The notes under the pieces are model-generated. The model did no database searches. It worked only from the letters and a program-made list of their open reading frames with translations, and was not told the origin of the DNA. A program made the translations under genes and the position numbers. Shown here in pieces: positions 25,586 to 34,884 of a DNA stretch of 64,000 bases. This stretch comes from Streptosporangium canum (lineage in GTDB: Bacteria; Actinomycetota; Actinomycetes; Streptosporangiales; Streptosporangiaceae), in NCBI RefSeq assembly GCF_900113865.1, contig NZ_FOQY01000026.1:1-64000 (forward strand), read 5' to 3'. Within the stretch, counting starts at the first letter, position 1. Every line of letters starts with the position of its first letter.

Positions 25586-28249
25586 TTGATCCGCTGGCGT
25601 GACCCCCGGGTACCGCTGACCGCCGCTGCCGGAACCGGCGCGGTGGGGCTCGTTGCCGCTCTTCTCAGCGGTGTCTCGCCCGGGATCGTCGGAGCGGTGG
25701 CGGGTGTCGTCGCCGCCGCGATCGCCGCGGTGTCACTGTTCGCCGGGCTTCTCCGGGGCGCCGACCGGCGCAGGGCGACGGCGGTCCGGTGGTTGGCCGG
25801 CGGTTCGGTCACCTGGCTGGTCGGGGTCGGTGTGCGGCCGCTCGCGGGCGGCACGCCCTTCTCCGTGACCTTCGCCGATCTGGTGGTCCTCGTCGGTACG
25901 GCGATGCTCACCGTCGGCACCGGCCTGTCCGCCACCCGGCCCGCGCACGGACGTGCCCTGCTGCGGGATCTCGCCGACTCCTACATGTGCGCCGGCGCGC
26001 TGTTCGTGATCGGCTGGGTCCTGCTGCTGGGCCCGTCCTACCGCCAGGCCGACGACGCCGGCACTTTCGCGATCACCATCGCCCTGCCGCTGCTCTGCCT
26101 GATCCTCGCGTGCGCCGTGGGCCCGGCGGTGCTGCCGATCCGGCGGTCCGCCTGGCCGATGGGTCTGGCGGCGCTGGCCGTGCTGGCCGCCATCACGGCG
26201 TCCGAGACGGGCACCGCGCTGGCCCGCGTGAGCGGTGACGCGCCGCCGCTGCTCGGGGTGTGGCTGGCTCCGGCGGCCTTCCTGCTGCTGGCCGCGGTCC
26301 CGTGGAGCGGCCGTACGGCCCGCGTCGCGGACCCTGACGAGGAGGAGCCGTCCGTCGGACAGGCCACCTCCTGGCTGATCGCGGCCCTGCCGCTGATCCT
26401 CGTCGTGGCGGCCACCGCGGTCGTGCTCCTGCGCGTGCTCGGCGGCAGGGTGCAGGGGCCGGTCCCGGTCCTGGCCCTGGTGTCGGCGTCGATCGTCTGC
26501 GTCCTGGTGGTGCGCCTGTTCGTGGTGCTGATGGAGACGGGCCGGATGCGGCGCCTGGTGGACCTCGGCGAGCGGCAGCTCCAGGACCTGGCGGAGAGCA
26601 CCGGCGACGTGGTCCTGCTGTGCGACTACGACGGCGTGGTGCGGGAGATCGGCGAGGGCGTCGAGATCACGTACGGCTACCGCCCCGACGAGCTGGTCGG
26701 CGGGACGATCTTCGACTACATCCACCCCGAGGACGCGCCCGGGATCCAGGTGGCGCTACGTGCGATGAGCCTGGACGAGGAGCCGGTCGAGGGGCCGGGC
26801 ACCTGCATGATCGCCTGCCGGGTCCGGGCGTCCGACGGCACCTGGCGGCCCACCGAGTCGGTGGCCACCCGGCACGTGCGCGGCGAGGACCTGCTGCTGG
26901 TCACCACCCGTGACGTCAGCGACCAGGAGGCCCTGCGCAACCAGGTCGCCCACCTGACCTTCCACGACGGCGTCACCGGCCTGCCCAACCGGGCCTACTT
27001 CGAGGAGCGCACCCGCGAGGTGCTGGCCCGTCCGGGTGCGAGCAGCGCCGTGGTGGTGTTCCTGGATCTGGACGGCTTCACGGCGGTCAACGACTCGGTC
27101 GGCCATGCCAGCGGCGACTATCTGCTCGGTCAGGCCGCCCGCAGGCTCCGCGCCGCCGTACGGGCCGACGACACCCTGGCCCGCTGGGGCGGCGACGAGT
27201 TCGCGGTGCTGCTGGAGGCGGCGGTGGACGCCCAGACGGCGGTGGATCTGGCCGAGCGGCTGGTCCGTACGGTCTCGTCCGAGCCGTTCCGGGTGGCCGA
27301 CCGCGACATCGCGCTGACCGCGAGCGTCGGGGTGGCCTTCGCCGAGGACGACGTGTCCTCAGCGGACCTGATCCGCAACGCCGACGTGGCGATGGCCAGG
27401 GCCAAGGATCTCGGCGGGCGCCGGGTCGAGGTGTTCGCCGCGCACATGCACGCCGATGTGGTGCGCCGGCTGGAGCTCGCCGCCGACCTGCAGCGGGCGC
27501 TGCTGGAGAACCAGTTCGCGATCGAGTACCAGCCGGTGGTGGACCTGGCCACCTCGCGTGTCACCGCTGTGGAGGCGCTGGTGCGCTGGTGGCGGGGGAG
27601 CGCGTTCGTGCCGCCCGAGCACTTCCTCGGCCCGGCGGAGGACACCGGCCTGATCGTCCCGCTGAGCGAGTGGATCCTGCGCGAGGCCTGCCGGGAGGTC
27701 GCCGCCTGGCGCGCGTCCTCCTGGGACATCGGGTTGTCGCTCAACCTGTCGGCCCGGCAGATCATGGCGCCGCGTTTCGTGGAGACCGTCGAGTCGGCGC
27801 TGGCCGAGAGCGGCCTGCCGCCCAGCGCGCTGACCCTTGAGGTCATCGAGGAGATGCTGGTCGAGGACGCCGACGAGACCATCACCCGGCTCTCGGAGCT
27901 GCGCCGGCTCGGGGTGCGGCTGGCCATCGACGACTTCGGCACCGGCTACGCCTCGCTGGCGTTCCTGCGGCAGCTCCCGGTGGACATGATCAAGATCGAT
28001 CCGTCGTTCGTGTCCGGGCTCGGCCGGGACGAGACGCTGACGCTGCTGACCCGCACGATCGTACGGCTCGGCCACGATCTGGGGCTGATTGTGGTCGCCG
28101 AGGGCATCGAGCGTCCCGAGCAGCTCGAGCTGCTGCGCGAGATGGGCTGCACTCGGGGGCAGGGCTTTCTGGTGGCGCGGCCGATGGCCGCCCGCGGGGT
28201 CGACTCCCTGATGCGCACGAGCTTGTCCAGCCTGCACAGCGGCGTATGA
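25586..28249 (+). CDS. Membrane PAS-GGDEF-EAL protein (c-di-GMP turnover)
   Basis: 887 residues. The first 310 hold about nine to ten TM segments, then a PAS domain (about 335-445, DVVLLCDYDGVVREIGEGVEITYGYRPDELVG), GGDEF at 535-539 with an RxxD inhibitory site (RADD) five residues before, and an EAL domain from 663. The EAL set is almost complete (EALVRW, NLS, DDFGTGYAS, KIDPSF, AEGIE, GQGF), but the usual ExTE motif reads EVIEE, with Ile in place of Thr. Start: TTG 25586; no ATG or GTG gives a better N-terminus. In Streptomyces a similar protein lies beside ilvB, from memory CdgF. A strong hairpin follows. Confidence 0.85.
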   Translation: MIRWRDPRVPLTAAAGTGAVGLVAALLSGVSPGIVGAVAGVVAAAIAAVSLFAGLLRGADRRRATAVRWLAGGSVTWLVGVGVRPLAGGTPFSVTFADLVVLVGTAMLTVGTGLSATRPAHGRALLRDLADSYMCAGALFVIGWVLLLGPSYRQADDAGTFAITIALPLLCLILACAVGPAVLPIRRSAWPMGLAALAVLAAITASETGTALARVSGDAPPLLGVWLAPAAFLLLAAVPWSGRTARVADPDEEEPSVGQATSWLIAALPLILVVAATAVVLLRVLGGRVQGPVPVLALVSASIVCVLVVRLFVVLMETGRMRRLVDLGERQLQDLAESTGDVVLLCDYDGVVREIGEGVEITYGYRPDELVGGTIFDYIHPEDAPGIQVALRAMSLDEEPVEGPGTCMIACRVRASDGTWRPTESVATRHVRGEDLLLVTTRDVSDQEALRNQVAHLTFHDGVTGLPNRAYFEERTREVLARPGASSAVVVFLDLDGFTAVNDSVGHASGDYLLGQAARRLRAAVRADDTLARWGGDEFAVLLEAAVDAQTAVDLAERLVRTVSSEPFRVADRDIALTASVGVAFAEDDVSSADLIRNADVAMARAKDLGGRRVEVFAAHMHADVVRRLELAADLQRALLENQFAIEYQPVVDLATSRVTAVEALVRWWRGSAFVPPEHFLGPAEDTGLIVPLSEWILREACREVAAWRASSWDIGLSLNLSARQIMAPRFVETVESALAESGLPPSALTLEVIEEMLVEDADETITRLSELRRLGVRLAIDDFGTGYASLAFLRQLPVDMIKIDPSFVSGLGRDETLTLLTRTIVRLGHDLGLIVVAEGIERPEQLELLREMGCTRGQGFLVARPMAARGVDSLMRTSLSSLHSGV

Positions 28250-28250
28250 C

Positions 28251-28281
28251 GGCGTTCACCCCGCCCTGCGGGGTGAACGCC
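28251..28281 (+). terminator. Hairpin terminator after the PAS-GGDEF-EAL gene
   Basis: Perfect 14-base stem GGCGTTCACCCCGC with GCGGGGTGAACGCC around a CCT loop, directly after the stop codon. No U-tract follows. Confidence 0.7.
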
Positions 28282-28394
28282 GAGGAGTGTGTCTTTCCTC
28301 ACCCCTTGTCCGTTCTGTTACCTCGTTTCGCTGCCTGGACCGGGCTCGCGCCCGTATCTGTCATCTCGGACTTTGAGACTCCTGTCCCATGAAT

Positions 28395-28424
28395 TTGACG
28401 CAGGCACACTCTGTCGGCCATGGT
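28395..28424 (+). promoter_or_regulatory. Promoter of the ilvB leader, apparently leaderless
   Basis: TTGACG (28395-28400), an 18-base spacer, and CATGGT (28419-28424). The expected transcription start is 28431, which is the A of the leader-peptide ATG. Confidence 0.5.
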
Positions 28425-28430
28425 GGAGCC

Positions 28431-28481
28431 ATGCATCACAGTGGGATTCTCGTAGTACTTCGCCGGCGCGCAGGCCGATAG
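28431..28481 (+). CDS. ilvB leader peptide MHHSGILVVLRRRAGR
   Basis: Sixteen codons with a run Ile-Leu-Val-Val-Leu at 28446-28460, the three branched-chain amino acids that are end products of the pathway. It reads without a ribosome site, consistent with leaderless translation from the promoter just upstream. Its last codons lie in the first stem of the attenuator. Comparable leader peptides precede ilvB in Corynebacterium and Streptomyces. Confidence 0.8.
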   Translation: MHHSGILVVLRRRAGR

Positions 28482-28543
28482 CGAAGCACTTCGACCTGCG
28501 CGCCGCCCCAGCTCCGCCGTATCAGGTGGAATGGGGCATTTTT
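28465..28543 (+). promoter_or_regulatory. Transcription attenuator of ilvBNC
   Basis: Stem 1:2 is GGCGCGCAGG (28465-28474) with CCTGCGCGCC (28495-28504). The terminator is GCCCCA (28505-28510) with TGGGGC (28532-28537), with an inner CCGCC/GGTGG pairing, followed by ATTTTTT. An alternative antiterminator can pair TTCGACCTG (28490-28498) with CAGGTGGAA (28523-28531) with one mismatch, which would break the terminator. A ribosome stalled on the Ile/Leu/Val codons would cover the left half of stem 1:2 and favour it. Confidence 0.75.
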
Positions 28544-28583
28544 TATGCCGCCAAACATGCTTAGCCACACAAGGAACGAGCCG

Positions 28584-30320
28584 ATGACCGAACAGATGAC
28601 AGGTGCCCAGGCCCTCGTCAGAGCGCTGGAGCACGTCGGGGTCGACACTGTGTTCGGGATCCCGGGCGGCGCGATTCTCCCCGCCTACGATCCTCTCTAC
28701 GACTCGGCCAAGGTCCGGCACGTGCTTGTACGGCACGAGCAGGGCGCAGGCCACGCGGCCCAGGGCTACGCGCAGGCCACTGGCAGGGTCGGGGTCTGCA
28801 TGGCCACCAGCGGCCCGGGTGCGACCAACCTGGTCACCCCGATCGCCGACGCCTACATGGACTCGGTCCCGATCGTCGCGATCACCGGCCAGGTGGCCAG
28901 CGCCGCCATCGGCACCGACGCGTTCCAGGAAGCCGACATCTCCGGCATCACCATGCCGATCACCAAGCACAACTTCCTGGTCATCAACCCGGACGACATC
29001 CCCAGGACGATCGCCGAGGCCTTCCACATCGCCGCGACGGGGCGTCCGGGGCCGGTGCTGGTCGACATCGCCAAGGACGCGCTCCAGGCGATGACGACCT
29101 TCCAGTGGCCGCCGGTGATGCAGCTGCCGGGCTACCGCCCGGTGACCCGGCCGCACTCCAAGCAGATCCGGGAGGCGGCCAAGCTGATCGCCGACGCCAA
29201 GCGGCCGGTGCTCTATGTCGGCGGCGGCGTGCACAAGGCGCGGGCGGCGGCGGAGCTGCTGGAGTTCGCCGAGCTGACCGCCATCCCCGTGGTCACCACG
29301 CTGATGGCGCGCGGCACCTTCCCCGACAGCCACCGCCAGCACCTGGGCATGCCGGGCATGCACGGCTCGGTGCCGGCGGTCGGGGCGCTGCAGCGCTCCG
29401 ACCTGATCATCGGGCTCGGGGTCCGCTTCGACGACCGCGTCACCGGGCAGCTGTCCACTTTCGCCCCGCATGCCAAGATCGTCCACGCCGACATCGACCC
29501 GGCGGAGATCTCCAAGAACCGGCACGCGGACGTCCCGATCGTGGGCGACTGCAAGGAGGTCATCTCCGACCTGATCGCCGCGGTGCGCAACGAGGACCGC
29601 AAGGGCGACTACAGCGAGTGGTGGACCCAGCTCGACGCCTACCGGGCGACCTACCCGCTGGGTTACGACGAGTTCGAGGACGGCTCCCTCGCCCCGCAGT
29701 ACGTCATGGAGCGGCTGAGCGCGATCGTCGGGCCGGACGCCATCTACACCGCGGGCGTCGGCCAGCACCAGATGTGGGCCGCCCAGTTCATCGGCTACGA
29801 GAACCCGGGGACCTTCATCAACTCCGGCGGCGCCGGCACGATGGGCTTCGCGCTGCCGGCCGCGATGGGTGCCAAGATGGGCAGTCCGGACACCACGGTC
29901 TGGGCCATCGACGGCGACGGCTGCTTCCAGATGACCAACCAGGAGCTGGCCACCTGCACCATCGAGGGCGTGCCGATCAAGGTCGCGATCATCAACAACG
30001 GCAATCTCGGCATGGTCCGGCAGTGGCAGACGCTGTTCTACAACCAGCGCTACTCCAACACCAACCTGCAGACGGTCCGCCGGATCCCGGACTTCGTGAA
30101 GCTGGCCGAGGCGTACGGTTGTGTCGGCCTGCGGTGTGAGCGTCCGGAGGACGTGGACGCGACCATCAAGAAGGCGATGGAGATCAACGACGTGCCTGTC
30201 GTGGTCGACTTCGTGGTCCACCAGGACGCCATGGTCTGGCCGATGGTGGCGGCCGGGACCAGCAACGACGAGATCAAGTTCGCGCGCGACATGGCGCCGG
30301 CCTGGGACAGCGAGGACTAG
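28584..30320 (+). CDS. ilvB: Acetolactate synthase large subunit
   Basis: 578-residue ThDP enzyme that makes 2-acetolactate (Val/Leu) and 2-aceto-2-hydroxybutyrate (Ile). The three ThDP-fold domains are complete: [14 protein letters not shown] and the catalytic Glu in [14 protein letters not shown]; the central domain with DDRVTGQ; and the diphosphate-binding [18 protein letters not shown] ... NNGNLGM motif. ATG 28584 follows AAGGAACGAG; the upstream frame from 28545 belongs to the attenuator. It is the first gene of ilvB-ilvN-ilvC and is controlled by the leader peptide. Confidence 0.97.
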   Translation: MTEQMTGAQALVRALEHVGVDTVFGIPGGAILPAYDPLYDSAKVRHVLVRHEQGAGHAAQGYAQATGRVGVCMATSGPGATNLVTPIADAYMDSVPIVAITGQVASAAIGTDAFQEADISGITMPITKHNFLVINPDDIPRTIAEAFHIAATGRPGPVLVDIAKDALQAMTTFQWPPVMQLPGYRPVTRPHSKQIREAAKLIADAKRPVLYVGGGVHKARAAAELLEFAELTAIPVVTTLMARGTFPDSHRQHLGMPGMHGSVPAVGALQRSDLIIGLGVRFDDRVTGQLSTFAPHAKIVHADIDPAEISKNRHADVPIVGDCKEVISDLIAAVRNEDRKGDYSEWWTQLDAYRATYPLGYDEFEDGSLAPQYVMERLSAIVGPDAIYTAGVGQHQMWAAQFIGYENPGTFINSGGAGTMGFALPAAMGAKMGSPDTTVWAIDGDGCFQMTNQELATCTIEGVPIKVAIINNGNLGMVRQWQTLFYNQRYSNTNLQTVRRIPDFVKLAEAYGCVGLRCERPEDVDATIKKAMEINDVPVVVDFVVHQDAMVWPMVAAGTSNDEIKFARDMAPAWDSED

Positions 30321-30402
30321 CGGTGCGTGATCGAAGCGAGCCGGCAGACAGGCGCAGAGGCCCGGCGGGCGCGCGGGCGGGCCGCCGGGCGAGGAGGAAG
30401 GC

Positions 30403-30927
30403 ATGAGCAGGCACACGCTCTCCGTGCTGGTGGAGAACAAGCCCGGCGTGCTCGCGCGCGTCGCGTCGCTGTTCAGCCGCCGTGGGTTCAACATCGACTC
30501 GCTGGCGGTCGGGCCGACCGAGCACGAGGACATCTCGCGGATGACCATCGTGGTGAACGTCGAGGAACTACCGCTCGAGCAGGTCACCAAGCAGCTCAAC
30601 AAGCTGGTCAACGTGCTGAAGATCGTGGAGCTCGACCCGGCGCAGGCCGTGCAGCGCGAGCTCACACTGATCAAGGTGCGGGCCGACGCCGAGAACCGTT
30701 CCAGTGTGCTGGAACTGGTCAACCTCTTCCGCGCGCGCTGCGTCGACGTCGCCTCCGACGCGGTGACCATAGAGGTCACCGGCACGCCGGACAAGCTGCA
30801 GGCATTCATCAAGCTCCTGGAGCCGTTCGGCATCAAGGAGCTCGTCCAGTCGGGCATGGTGGCCATCGGCCGCGGCGCCCGTTCCATCACCGACCGTTCT
30901 CTCCGGGCCCTGGACCGGACTGCGTAA
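30403..30927 (+). CDS. ilvN: Acetolactate synthase small (regulatory) subunit
   Basis: 174 residues, the usual length. The N-terminal ACT domain (TLSVLVENKPGVLARVASLFSRRGFNIDSLAVGPTE) binds valine for feedback inhibition; a second ACT-like half follows (VTGTPDKLQAFIKLLEPFGIKELVQSGMVAIGRG). GAGGAGGAAGG precedes the ATG. The gap to ilvB is 82 bases with no signal that I can see. Confidence 0.96.
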   Translation: MSRHTLSVLVENKPGVLARVASLFSRRGFNIDSLAVGPTEHEDISRMTIVVNVEELPLEQVTKQLNKLVNVLKIVELDPAQAVQRELTLIKVRADAENRSSVLELVNLFRARCVDVASDAVTIEVTGTPDKLQAFIKLLEPFGIKELVQSGMVAIGRGARSITDRSLRALDRTA

Positions 30928-30957
30928 CCCGCACGAGAAACCCGAAAGGTTAAGTAA

Positions 30958-31947
<990 letters not shown>

Positions 31948-31990
31948 CGGCGAGCCCCTCCCGGGCGGTCCCCGGGTGAACGGGCGCCTC

Positions 31991-32040
31991 GAACGGCGAC
32001 GCCCCCGTGACGGTCATCCGTCGCGGGGGCGTCGCCGTTC
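31991..32040. terminator. Strong hairpin between ilvC and the CAP gene
   Basis: GAACGGCGACGCCCCCG at 31991-32007 pairs perfectly with CGGGGGCGTCGCCGTTC at 32024-32040; the arms can extend inward with GACG/CGTC. It separates two convergent genes and probably works in both directions. Confidence 0.75.
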
Positions 32041-32080
32041 CCGTCGCCGTCTCCGGTGTCTCCGGCGGCGGGCCGGGGCC

Positions 32081-32998
32081 CTACTTGGCGGCGAAGTCCT
32101 GGGTCCAGTAGATCGTGCCGCCGGAGTTCTTGGCCGCGCCGACACCGATGAGGGTGTACTTGCAGTTCATGATGTTGGCCTTGTGGCCCGCGCTGTTCAT
32201 CCAGGAGCTCATCACGGACGCCGGGGTCTTCTGTCCGGCGGCGATGTTCTCCGCCCAGCCCGACCCGCCGGTGAAGCCGGCCGCCCGGATGCGGTCCATG
32301 AAGCTACGGCCGTCCTTGGAGGTGTGGCTGAAGTAGCCCTGGTCCGCCATGTCGGCCGAGTGGCCGTAGGCGGCCTTGCGGAGCTGCGCGTCGTGCTTGA
32401 GGGGCCGGCAGCCGCCCTTCGCCCGCTCCACGTTGACCAGCCGCACGACCTCGTTCTCGTCGGCCGTCCCCACGGTGCCGCCCGGCGAGGTCGCGGTGGG
32501 GGTGGGGGTGGGGGTGGGGGTGGGCTTCACGGTGGGGGTCGCCGTGGGCTTGGGCGTCGCGGTGGGCGTCGCCGTCGGCTTGGACGTGGGGGTGGCGGTC
32601 GGGGTGGGGGTCGGCGTGGCCGAGGGGGAGCAGGACAGCCGGGCAGCCTTGGACCTGCCCGCGTTGCCGCGGTAGTCGGTGACGACCGCGTAGTAGACGC
32701 CCGGGGCGCACGGCAGCGCGACGGTGACCCGCCCGTTGTGCCCTCTTCTGGAGGCGCTCTTGACGACCGGGTCGGGACCGGCCTCGGCGCGCTTGACACG
32801 GATGCGGACCAGCGCGGTGTCACCGCAGCCGAGCCGTGCGGCGGACGCCTGGATCTTCCCGGCGGCCGTGACGTAGGGAGCGGCCGCGTACACGCGGCAC
32901 GCCGCCTGCGGGGCCGTCGCGGCGTGGGCGGTGGCCACCGGCGTGCTGAGTGCCGCCAGGCTCCCGAGGCACGCGAGTACCCCTAGCGGTCTACGCAT
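32081..32998 (-). CDS. Secreted CAP (SCP/PR1-like) domain protein with Thr-Pro linker
   Basis: 305 residues with a Sec signal peptide (cleavage after AHA near residue 25). Residues 30-125 are a small Cys-containing domain I do not recognise. A linker of about 50 residues is almost only Thr, Pro, Ala and Lys (repeating TPT/KPTATPT). The CAP domain (about 180-305) shows NEVVRLVNVERAKGGCRPL, the conserved His in GHSADMADQGYFSHTSKDG, GWAENIAAGQ and SSWMNSAGHKANIM. Such CAP proteins occur in actinobacterial cell envelopes; enzymatic function is unproven. It is monocistronic with an AT-rich upstream region (33000-33120). Confidence 0.85.
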   Translation of the reverse strand: MRRPLGVLACLGSLAALSTPVATAHAATAPQAACRVYAAAPYVTAAGKIQASAARLGCGDTALVRIRVKRAEAGPDPVVKSASRRGHNGRVTVALPCAPGVYYAVVTDYRGNAGRSKAARLSCSPSATPTPTPTATPTSKPTATPTATPKPTATPTVKPTPTPTPTPTATSPGGTVGTADENEVVRLVNVERAKGGCRPLKHDAQLRKAAYGHSADMADQGYFSHTSKDGRSFMDRIRAAGFTGGSGWAENIAAGQKTPASVMSSWMNSAGHKANIMNCKYTLIGVGAAKNSGGTIYWTQDFAAK

Positions 32999-33148
32999 AT
33001 CGGTTTCCTCCAGTTGGGTGGACGCTGGATGGATTCCGCATTCTGTCGGGGTCAGGTACTCCCTGTCACGAAATTTCGGATATTAATTTGTGATCTAGGT
33101 AAACCAGAGTGATCAGATAGGCGTCTGGGATCGTTCCCGCCTCCACGT

Positions 33149-33199
33149 CTTCCCGCCCGCCTCCCCGCCGCTCCGGCGGGAAGGCGGAGCGGCGGGAAG
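33149..33199 (-). terminator. Hairpin after the PBP4-type gene
   Basis: CTTCCCGCC (33149-33157) pairs with GGCGGGAAG (33191-33199), with an inner stem CGCCTCCCCGCCG to GGCGGGAAGGCG. It lies 12 bases beyond the stop of the carboxypeptidase gene. Confidence 0.55.
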
Positions 33200-33211
33200 G
33201 CAGGCGGCGGT

Positions 33212-34762
33212 TCAGCAGCTGACGGGCTTCAGCCAGGAGCACTCGACGTCGGCGGAGTCCTGCTGCGCCTGGCGGAGCTGGACGTTCGCGACGTCGGCCG
33301 GGGCGGTCCGGCTGAACTGGGCGAGACGGATGGCGATCTTGTCCTCGATGTCCTTGGCGGAGCCGGACAGGAACTGGTTGAGCATGACGGAGAAGACCAG
33401 GGGCTCGTTGTCCGCGCTGGTCACGTAGCCGGACAGGGAGGTGACGCCGGTCAGCGAGCCGGTCTTGGCGTGGACGTTCCCGGCGGCCGGGGTGCCGCGC
33501 ATCCGGCTCCGCAGGGTGCCGCCGACCATCCGGTCGGGGTCACCGGCGATCGGCAGCGAGCCGTACCAGGTGGAGAACCAGGGCTTGGAGCGCAGCGCGA
33601 GCAGCAGGCCGGTGACGCCGCCGGGGGTGAGGCCGTCCACCCGGGACAGGCCGGAGCCGTCCCGCATGCGCAGCGTCGGCATGCCGTTGGCCCGGGCGAA
33701 GGAGGTGATGGCGGCGAGCCCGGCGCTCCAGGTCCCGGCCCCGGAGACCTTGCGCCCGATCGACTTGGTCAGGATCTCGGCGTGCATGTTGTTGCTGAGC
33801 TTCATGAACGGCACGAGCAGCTCGCTCAGCGGCATCGAGTCGCGTGCGGCCACGGTGGTGGCCCCCGCCGGGGTCGCCTCGCGGGCCGTGGACCCCAGCA
33901 CCCGCACGCCGTGCTTGGCCAGCGCCTTGCGGAAGAGCGAGGCGACGTAGCCGGTGGGATCGTCGACGGTGACCCACTCGTTGTAGTCGTCCGCCACGGT
34001 CCCGGTGATCAGCACGGTGTTGGTGCTGTGCTGCCGCTCGATCAGCACGTCGGTCTCGGCCCCGGTCGTCGCCCGGTTGACGATCTTCAGGTAGTCGGTC
34101 TCGGGGGTGGTGGAGACCTTGGCGGGCTTGCCCGCGGCGTCGCCGGGGGCCACCGAGACGACGACGCTCCCGGCGTCGTAGTCGGTGTCCGGCGAGGCGG
34201 TCAGCGCGGAGATCTGCGCCGAGTAGTAGTACGGCTCGTCGTCCCAGGCCCAGTCGGTGCCGAGCCGTACCGAGTCGAACCAGGTGTCGTCGGCGACCAG
34301 CTTGCCCGTGACCACCTTGATCCCCGAGGCGGCCACGCGGGCGGCCAGCGCGTCGTAGTCGGCGGCGAGGAGGGTGGGATCGCCGGTGCCCTTGAGGTAG
34401 AGGTTCCCGGTGAGGGCCGAGCCGGCGCGGCGGCCGGTGGACAGCACGCTCGTGGTGAAGCGGAAGTCCAGGCCGAGGGTGTCGACCGCGGCGGCGGAGG
34501 TCACCAGCTTGGCGTTGGAGGCGGGGGTCAGGACCTTGCCCGAGTCCTGGGCGTAGAGCTCCTCGCCGGAGGCGGCGCTCTTGACCACCACTCCGGCTCG
34601 GGCGGGGGTCAGCCGGGCGTCGCTGAGGATCTGGTCGATGTCCTTGACCAGATCGGTGACGCCGGAGGCGGGTTCGACGGCGCTCGCCGGGGCCGAGGCC
34701 CAGGCGAGACTGGCGAGTAGGAGAGCGGAGACGGAGATCGTTGTTCGTCGCGTGGGCCGCAC
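33212..34762 (-). CDS. dacB: D-alanyl-D-alanine carboxypeptidase/endopeptidase (PBP4, S13 family)
   Basis: 516 residues, secreted by a signal peptide (residues 1-28, ending ASA). The S13 motifs are complete: SxxK in ASNAKLV (nucleophile Ser near residue 80), SxN in SNNMHAE, and KTG in HAKTGSLTG. A large insert between SxxK and SxN, usual for PBP4, is present. It trims peptidoglycan stem peptides and may cut cross-links. GTG start at 34762 with GGGAGC upstream; divergent from the MFS gene. The C-terminal tail with two Cys (ECSWLKPVSC) could form a disulfide. Confidence 0.92.
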   Translation of the reverse strand: MRPTRRTTISVSALLLASLAWASAPASAVEPASGVTDLVKDIDQILSDARLTPARAGVVVKSAASGEELYAQDSGKVLTPASNAKLVTSAAAVDTLGLDFRFTTSVLSTGRRAGSALTGNLYLKGTGDPTLLAADYDALAARVAASGIKVVTGKLVADDTWFDSVRLGTDWAWDDEPYYYSAQISALTASPDTDYDAGSVVVSVAPGDAAGKPAKVSTTPETDYLKIVNRATTGAETDVLIERQHSTNTVLITGTVADDYNEWVTVDDPTGYVASLFRKALAKHGVRVLGSTAREATPAGATTVAARDSMPLSELLVPFMKLSNNMHAEILTKSIGRKVSGAGTWSAGLAAITSFARANGMPTLRMRDGSGLSRVDGLTPGGVTGLLLALRSKPWFSTWYGSLPIAGDPDRMVGGTLRSRMRGTPAAGNVHAKTGSLTGVTSLSGYVTSADNEPLVFSVMLNQFLSGSAKDIEDKIAIRLAQFSRTAPADVANVQLRQAQQDSADVECSWLKPVSC

Positions 34763-34884
34763 GGTTGCTCCCGGTGCCTAGGTGTTTGCGGAGATCATGA
34801 GGAATCGCGGGCCACGTGACAATACGGAAATGTTCGTATCTTTCGGGCCTGCCGAGCGGTCGCTTGCTGCGGTTGAATGTGCCC

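Noticed and set aside
32490-32630. G-rich repeats as a regulatory or CRISPR-like array
   Set aside because: They encode the Thr-Pro linker of the CAP protein on the other strand.
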